NCBI RefSeq assembly: GCF_900105245.1
Contig: NZ_FNSZ01000001.1
Location: forward strand, 6,570,001-6,634,000
Source of the DNA: Streptomyces sp. 1222.5
GTDB taxonomy: Bacteria; Actinomycetota; Actinomycetes; Streptomycetales; Streptomycetaceae
Direction of reading: 5' to 3'
Length of the DNA stretch: 64,000 bases
Of this stretch, positions 59,993 through 64,000 are shown piece after piece. The notes beneath the pieces are model-generated. The model was not told the origin of the DNA and did not search any database. It saw only the letters and a program-made list of their open reading frames with translations. A program made the translations under genes and the position numbers. Within the stretch, counting starts at the first letter, position 1. The number at the start of each line of letters is the position of its first letter.

Positions 59993-60112
59993 ATGCAGCC
60001 TGTGCTCGACCCGAACCCGAAGGACGGCCAGAAGAAGATGCTGCTCGTCTTCGGCTCGTTCCTCGCCATCTTCGTGATCATCGCCGTCATCGCGACCATC
60101 GCGTCACCCTGA
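59993..60112 (+). CDS. 39-residue single-helix peptide next to the MFS gene (SGM_5486-like)
   Basis: QPVLDPNPKDGQKKMLLVFG then SFLAIFVIIAVIATIASP is one cytosolic polar segment with one membrane helix. It is separated from the MFS stop by 50 bp. I recall an annotated streptomycete family called SGM_5486 transporter-associated protein with this layout beside CynX-type transporters, and I believe this is a member. GAAGGG lies upstream. No biochemical role known to me. Confidence 0.75.
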   Translation: MQPVLDPNPKDGQKKMLLVFGSFLAIFVIIAVIATIASP

Positions 60113-60232
60113 CGGCGGCCCGCACCCGCCGATGGTGGTGCTGGCCCCCCCAACCCCTAGGGGGTCAGGTTCAGGGTCAACTGGGTGGACTTCCGGATGG
60201 GTTGGCCGACCCGTGATCCGTACCTTCGAGAT

Positions 60233-60253
60233 GTGACCGCACGACGCGGTCAC
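60233..60253. repeat. Short inverted repeat before the 68-residue gene
   Basis: GTGACCGC (60233-60240) and GCGGTCAC (60246-60253) form an 8-bp stem with a 5-nt loop, 28 bp upstream of the start codon of the following small gene. Confidence 0.5.
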
Positions 60254-60281
60254 GGACCCGCTCGAAGACACGGAGGCGACC

Positions 60282-60488
60282 ATGCCGGCTCGCACCCACT
60301 CCCGGCCCCACCCGGCGACCACGGGCGGCGTCGACATCCGGCTGCCCTGGTGGGCCCTCGCCCTGCCCGCGCTCGCCTTCATGGCGCTGCTCGCGCTGAT
60401 ACTGAACCCGTCGGACGCCCACGCGGCGACCGGCGACCCGGCGATCACCCACCTCCTGGAACGCGCCCAGCGGCTCCTCGCACGCTGA
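60282..60488 (+). CDS. Small protein with one hydrophobic helix, possibly secreted
   Basis: A 68-residue protein with a basic, histidine-containing N-terminus, a hydrophobic segment (PWWALALPALAFMALLALIL) and a DAHA-type signal-cleavage-like end, then a short helix THLLERAQRLLAR. CGGAGG lies 6 nt upstream of ATG 60282. Unknown function. It could be a membrane-anchored or exported peptide. Confidence 0.7.
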   Translation: MPARTHSRPHPATTGGVDIRLPWWALALPALAFMALLALILNPSDAHAATGDPAITHLLERAQRLLAR

Positions 60489-60566
60489 CCCGGAGCCTCC
60501 GCGCGCGGTGAATCCGCATGTCAACTCCCTGCGCCGCGTGGCCTGTTTCATGCGAAGCTGGGTCAC

Positions 60567-61085
60567 ATGAGCGCCGCAGAACCCCGCAGGATCGCCCTCT
60601 TCCGGCATGCGAAAGCAGACTGGCCCCAGGTGTCCGACCATGAGCGCCCGCTCGCCGAGCGCGGCCGCATGGATGCCGCGGTCGCCGGACGGAAGCTGGC
60701 CGACACCGCCATCACCTTCGACCTGGCCCTGTGCTCCACCGCGGTCCGGACCCGCGAGACCTGGAAGCTCGCCGTCCACGAACTGTCGCACCGGCCGAAA
60801 ACCATCTACGAGGAGCGGGTCTACGAGGCCTCGCCCGGTGAGCTGATCGCCGTGCTCAACGAGATCCCGGACGACGTGCGGAACGTGATCATGATCGGTC
60901 ACAACCCCGGCATCCACGGCCTGGCCGACATCCTGTCCGGCGCCGCGGAGGGAGATGCCCGCGACCGGATGAACCGCCGCGGCTTCCCCGCCGCCGGCTT
61001 CGCGCTGCTCTCCTACGACGGCCCCTGGAAGAGCCTCGAGCCCGCCGTCGCCACGCTGACGGAGTACTGGGCGCCCTCGGAGTGA
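60567..61085 (+). CDS. sixA: SixA-like phosphohistidine phosphatase
   Basis: A 172-residue histidine phosphatase. The catalytic LFRHAKADWP (RHxK, His14) is typical of SixA rather than phosphoglycerate mutase, and a second His is in MIGHNPGIHGLAD. SixA removes phosphate from HPr-type or phosphorelay histidines. Upstream and downstream genes give no clue to the target. The symbol follows family resemblance. Confidence 0.9.
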   Translation: MSAAEPRRIALFRHAKADWPQVSDHERPLAERGRMDAAVAGRKLADTAITFDLALCSTAVRTRETWKLAVHELSHRPKTIYEERVYEASPGELIAVLNEIPDDVRNVIMIGHNPGIHGLADILSGAAEGDARDRMNRRGFPAAGFALLSYDGPWKSLEPAVATLTEYWAPSE

Positions 61086-61114
61086 GCCACGGACGGCCCG
61101 GCGTGTCCGGTACG

Positions 61115-61153
61115 CGGGAGGGCCCGGCGCCTCAGGGGTGCCGGGCCCTCCCG
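61115..61153. terminator. Bidirectional terminator between sixA and serB
   Basis: CGGGAGGGCCCGGC (61115-61128) pairs with GCCGGGCCCTCCCG (61140-61153), a 14-bp stem with an 11-nt loop, placed between convergent genes. Confidence 0.9.
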
Positions 61154-61199
61154 CGTCCGCACCGCCGGTGCGGGACCGGACGGGTGCGGGTGCCGGCGT

Positions 61200-62408
61200 T
61201 CAGTCCTCGTCGTGAGTGTCGGCGGTCTCGACCTCTTCGCGGGTGACGCCGAGCAGGTAGAGGACGGTGTCGAGGAAGGGGAAGTTCACCGCGGTGTGCG
61301 CCGCCTCGCGGACCACCGGCTTGGCGTTGAAGGCGACACCGAGACCGGCCGCGTTCAGCATGTCCAGGTCGTTGGCGCCGTCACCGATCGCCACCGTCTG
61401 CGACAGCGGCACCCCGGCCTCCGCGGCGAACCGGCGCAGCAGCCGCGCCTTGCCCGCCCGGTCCACGATCTCGCCGGTGACCCGGCCGGTCAGCTTGCCG
61501 TCGACGATCTCCAGCGTGTTGGCCTGGGCGAAGTCGAGCCCGAGCCGCTCCTTCAGATCGTCCGTCACCTGGGTGAAACCACCGGAGACGACACCGACCT
61601 GGTAGCCGAGGCGCTTCAGGGTGCGGATCAGGGTACGGGCGCCCGGCGTCAGCCGCACCTCGTCGCGCACCTTCTCCACCACCGAGGCGTCCAGCCCCGC
61701 CAGCAGCGCCACCCGCGCGTGCAGCGACTGCTCGAAGTCCAGCTCCCCGCGCATCGCCGCCGCCGTCACCTCGGCGACCTTGTCCTCGCAGCCGGCGTGC
61801 GCGGCGAACAGCTCGATGACCTCGTCCTGGATCAGGGTGGAGTCCACGTCCATGACCACCAGCCGCTGGGCCCGCCGGTGCAGACCTGCCGAGACGACGG
61901 CGATGTCGACACCCAGTGCCGCCGCGTCGGAGGCCAGGGCCGTGCGCAGCGGCTCGGTCTCCACCCCGGAGACGGCGAACTCCACCGCTGTCACCGGGTA
62001 CTTGGCCAGGCGGAAGATGCGGTCGATGTTTCCGCCTGCCTTCGCGATGCGCGCGGCGATGGCGGCCGTCGACTCGGCGGTGAGCGGATGACCGAGCACG
62101 GTCACCAGGGAGCGCCCGACACCGCGCGGACGGTTGTCGCCGTGCCCCGAGAGGATCTCCGCCTGCATCTTCATCGACTCGGCCCAGCTGTGCACGGTCG
62201 CCCGCAGGTCGCCCTCCCGGCCGGCCGGCGGCTGGGTGACCAGCACGCACAGCACCAGGCGGCCCCGGGTGACGACCTGCTCGATGTCGACCACGTCGAC
62301 GTAGTAGGCGGCCAGGGTGTCGAAGAGGCCGGCCGTGATGCCTGGCCTGTCCTTGCCGAAGATCTTGACGAGGAGAGTGGGGACCTCGGAGGTCTGCGAA
62401 GCGCTCAT
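61200..62408 (-). CDS. serB: Phosphoserine phosphatase with N-terminal ACT domains
   Basis: A 402-residue enzyme that hydrolyses phosphoserine to serine. Residues 10-85 and 100-170 form two ACT-like regions (LVKIFGKDRPGITAGLFDTL, then SLVTVLGHPLT). The HAD phosphatase core begins with VMDVDSTLIQDE, with Asp187 the nucleophile and Asp189 the acid, and ends at IGDGANDLDMLNAAG. ATG 62408 was chosen because the ACT domain starts within ten residues; no strong ribosome site is seen. Confidence 0.95.
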   Translation of the reverse strand: MSASQTSEVPTLLVKIFGKDRPGITAGLFDTLAAYYVDVVDIEQVVTRGRLVLCVLVTQPPAGREGDLRATVHSWAESMKMQAEILSGHGDNRPRGVGRSLVTVLGHPLTAESTAAIAARIAKAGGNIDRIFRLAKYPVTAVEFAVSGVETEPLRTALASDAAALGVDIAVVSAGLHRRAQRLVVMDVDSTLIQDEVIELFAAHAGCEDKVAEVTAAAMRGELDFEQSLHARVALLAGLDASVVEKVRDEVRLTPGARTLIRTLKRLGYQVGVVSGGFTQVTDDLKERLGLDFAQANTLEIVDGKLTGRVTGEIVDRAGKARLLRRFAAEAGVPLSQTVAIGDGANDLDMLNAAGLGVAFNAKPVVREAAHTAVNFPFLDTVLYLLGVTREEVETADTHDED

Positions 62409-62662
62409 GGTGTCACCACCGTATCCGGCACCCAGTGCCGCACGCCGCCGAGGTCCGCCTGCCGGACAGGGAACAGTGGGTGTCGGCCCGATGTCAGGAA
62501 TCTTGCCACCGGAGGACGGCACGGCCACCCGCCCGCGTGTCTCCGGCCCCACCACGACTGTGCCACGGGACGCCTCCGAAGGCAGTTCCAAGGCCGCCGC
62601 CCTCACCGGACCGGCGGGGCGGTCTCCTTCCCCTGCGTCGCGTGCTTCCGGGGCGGCGGGTC

Positions 62663-64000
62663 TCACCCGCCGCGTTTCGGCCTCCCCGGTGGCGGCGGCG
62701 GAGGCGGTGGCGGCGGCCACTCGGAGCCGTCCGGCCCCGGCGGGCGCTCGCCCGACCGCGCGGCCGGGCGTTTCCGCGGTCGCGGGGGAGTCTGGCCCAG
62801 CGGACGGACGACGGTCGGGGCGCCGTACACGTCGTCCCCCGCCCGGGGCGCCGGGGCGTCCCGCACCTCCTCCGGGACCCGCAGATAGGGGTTCGTGTCG
62901 GGGTTCGGCGGCCGGTGGGGCCGGCCCGGCACGTACGGCCCGGCCTCGCCCTCCGGCCCGGTGGGACTTCCGCCGGGCACCCGGCCGCCACCCCCGGACG
63001 CCGGGCCGCACACGCCGGGCCGCCCCTGCTCCGCCACGTACCCGGACACGGCCGGGCTCCCGGCGCCCCGGGTCCCGTTCCCGGCCGCCGCCCATGCCCC
63101 CGCCGCCCCGGTCGCCCGGGCGAGCAGCGCTCCCACCGCTCCGGCCCCGGCCCCCCACACGGCTCCGAGGAGCAGGGCCGCGCCGAGGTGCCCGTGCAGG
63201 GTGACACCCGCGCCGAAGGCGTCGAAGCCGAGGACGGACAGGGAGGCGTCCACGGACACGTCCGTCAGCCGGGCGAGCAGCGGCAGGGCGAGCGCGGTCG
63301 CGACCCCCAGCCGCAGCGCGCACCGTCCCGCCAGTCCCAGAGCACTGTCGGCGGCCCCGAAGCCACGCCTCCCGCCGCCGCTCGTCCCGGCCGCCGACGC
63401 GGGACCCCCGGCCGCCCCGGCCGCCCCGGACCCACGGACCACCGGCGTCCGCAGGGCCGTCAGCACCCCGGCGAGCAGCATCGTCAGCGCGGACGCCACC
63501 GCCAGCAGCCACACCCGGTCGTCCAGTCCGGCCAGCCGGCCAAGGGTCACCGGCTCGTCTGAGCCCCCGCCGAGGAGCTGGTCCAGGGGATGGGGGAGCA
63601 GCTTGCCGAGGACGCCGGTGGCGCGGCCGTCCCAGGGGACGAACAGGCCGAGCGGGAGGCCCAGCCAGACCCCGTTCGGCGTACCGAGCAGCGCCGCGCC
63701 GGCGATCCGCCTCGGGTGGTCGTCGCCGATGGCCGCGTACGCCGCGGCGGCGGCCCCCGCCAGCACGGCCAGCAGCAGCACCGTCACGAGTGCCGAGACC
63801 GCCGGCCGGACCACCCGGTGCAGGGGAGCCCAGCCCGGCGGCAGGGGGGCGCGGCGGGAGGCGAACAGTGCGATCAGCAGGATCCCGACGCACCAGCCGA
63901 AGCCGCCGAGGAGCGTGGCCGGGGTGTCCACGGTGAAGCCGACGGCCGCCTTGGCGTGGACCAGGTCACCGATCTTGTCCGGCAGCAGCCCGCCGAGGTC
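62663..64000 (-). CDS. Streptophobe-type polytopic membrane protein, N-terminus cut by window edge
   Basis: The frame is open to the right edge (445 residues shown, N-terminus missing). Visible parts: a loop ending LLPDKIGDLVHAKAAVGFTV, a hydrophobic helix GGFGWCVGILLIALFASRR, several further helices, and a C-terminal cytosolic proline-rich tail with a run of eleven prolines. The layout fits the streptomycete streptophobe family as I remember it. Function unknown; proline-rich tails often bind proteins. The 254-bp gap before serB shows nothing recognisable. Confidence 0.75.
   Translation of the reverse strand, partial: DLGGLLPDKIGDLVHAKAAVGFTVDTPATLLGGFGWCVGILLIALFASRRAPLPPGWAPLHRVVRPAVSALVTVLLLAVLAGAAAAAYAAIGDDHPRRIAGAALLGTPNGVWLGLPLGLFVPWDGRATGVLGKLLPHPLDQLLGGGSDEPVTLGRLAGLDDRVWLLAVASALTMLLAGVLTALRTPVVRGSGAAGAAGGPASAAGTSGGGRRGFGAADSALGLAGRCALRLGVATALALPLLARLTDVSVDASLSVLGFDAFGAGVTLHGHLGAALLLGAVWGAGAGAVGALLARATGAAGAWAAAGNGTRGAGSPAVSGYVAEQGRPGVCGPASGGGGRVPGGSPTGPEGEAGPYVPGRPHRPPNPDTNPYLRVPEEVRDAPAPRAGDDVYGAPTVVRPLGQTPPRPRKRPAARSGERPPGPDGSEWPPPPPPPPPPGRPKRGG

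Noticed and set aside
60152..60166. CCCCTAGGGG palindrome after the 39-residue gene as a terminator
   Set aside because: The stem is too short for the strand lengths seen in the other terminators here, and its position is ambiguous.
61200..63893. SerB extended by about 495 codons into the neighbouring membrane-protein gene
   Set aside because: The ACT domain starts within ten residues of ATG 62408, and the rest is Arg/Gly-rich shadow of the streptophobe-type gene.
1..64000. CRISPR arrays, tRNA/rRNA genes, insertion sequences, integrases or prophage genes
   Set aside because: I looked for regularly spaced repeats, cloverleaf ends, transposase motifs and attachment-type repeats and found none that hold up; the window looks like core chromosome.

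Overview
The window is about 73% G+C, uses GTG and TTG starts freely, ends nearly every codon in G or C, and has strong GGAGG-type ribosome sites beside a few apparently leaderless starts. With its gene content (riboswitch-controlled aerobic-type cobalamin operon, Pit transporter with a PHO box, streptophobe-type membrane protein, small SGM_5486-like peptide, actinobacterial FabG/FabI pair) this points to a Streptomyces chromosome. From memory the order resembles the cobalamin-to-fatty-acid region of S. coelicolor, but no comparison was run. I see mostly chromosomal housekeeping and niche genes. I see no tRNA, rRNA, CRISPR array, insertion sequence, prophage or integrase.

Layout. 1-13.65 kb is cobalamin biosynthesis. 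cobM-cobL run off the left edge, a ZIP-family metal transporter diverges from them, and then comes a seven-gene operon read leftwards (cobD-cobQ-cobN-chelatase I/D-cobO-cobB-cobI). Every junction in that operon overlaps by 1 or 4 nt, and it is headed by a cobalamin riboswitch. 13.7-15.4 kb holds a Pit phosphate transporter, a small membrane partner gene and a PHO box. 15.4-24.1 kb holds a secreted GH25 muramidase with a repetitive linker, a class II aldolase, an alpha/beta hydrolase, an unknown 471-residue protein, a VOC protein, a membrane zinc peptidase and an ABC-F ATPase preceded by a seven-codon leaderless reading frame. 24.2-25.6 kb holds a small HTH protein and an enoyl-CoA hydratase. 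25.7-28.8 kb is a six-gene Asp23/Gls24 envelope cluster.

28.8-34.4 kb (minus strand) carries GH15 and an atypical SDR, SURF1, a zinc-ribbon protein, a DEDDh exonuclease with a BRCT domain, and a TetR regulator. The TetR gene diverges from a plus-strand operon at 34.5-38.8 kb: an acetoacetate-decarboxylase-family protein, an SDR and two ACMSD-like amidohydrolases. A perfect 17-bp palindrome lies between regulator and operon, and this is my best candidate for an undescribed catabolic system. 38.8-43.3 kb holds a VIT transporter, a zinc alcohol dehydrogenase, a CopD-type membrane protein and a domain-permuted CoA transferase. 43.3-46.5 kb is a tandem pair of secreted subtilases. 46.7-52.6 kb holds a DUF485/sodium-solute symporter pair, moaA, small proteins, DUF3099, a GlsB-type protein and tyrS. 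52.7-57.3 kb holds the TldE/TldD pair and FabG-FabI. 57.5-60.5 kb holds a secreted small protein, a GntR regulator diverging from an MFS exporter with its own operator, and two small membrane peptides. 60.5-64 kb holds SixA, SerB and a streptophobe-type membrane protein cut by the right edge.

Architecture worth noting: several compact convergent pairs end inside a short hairpin that contains both stop codons, and two transcription units look leaderless or carry a leaderless upstream frame.
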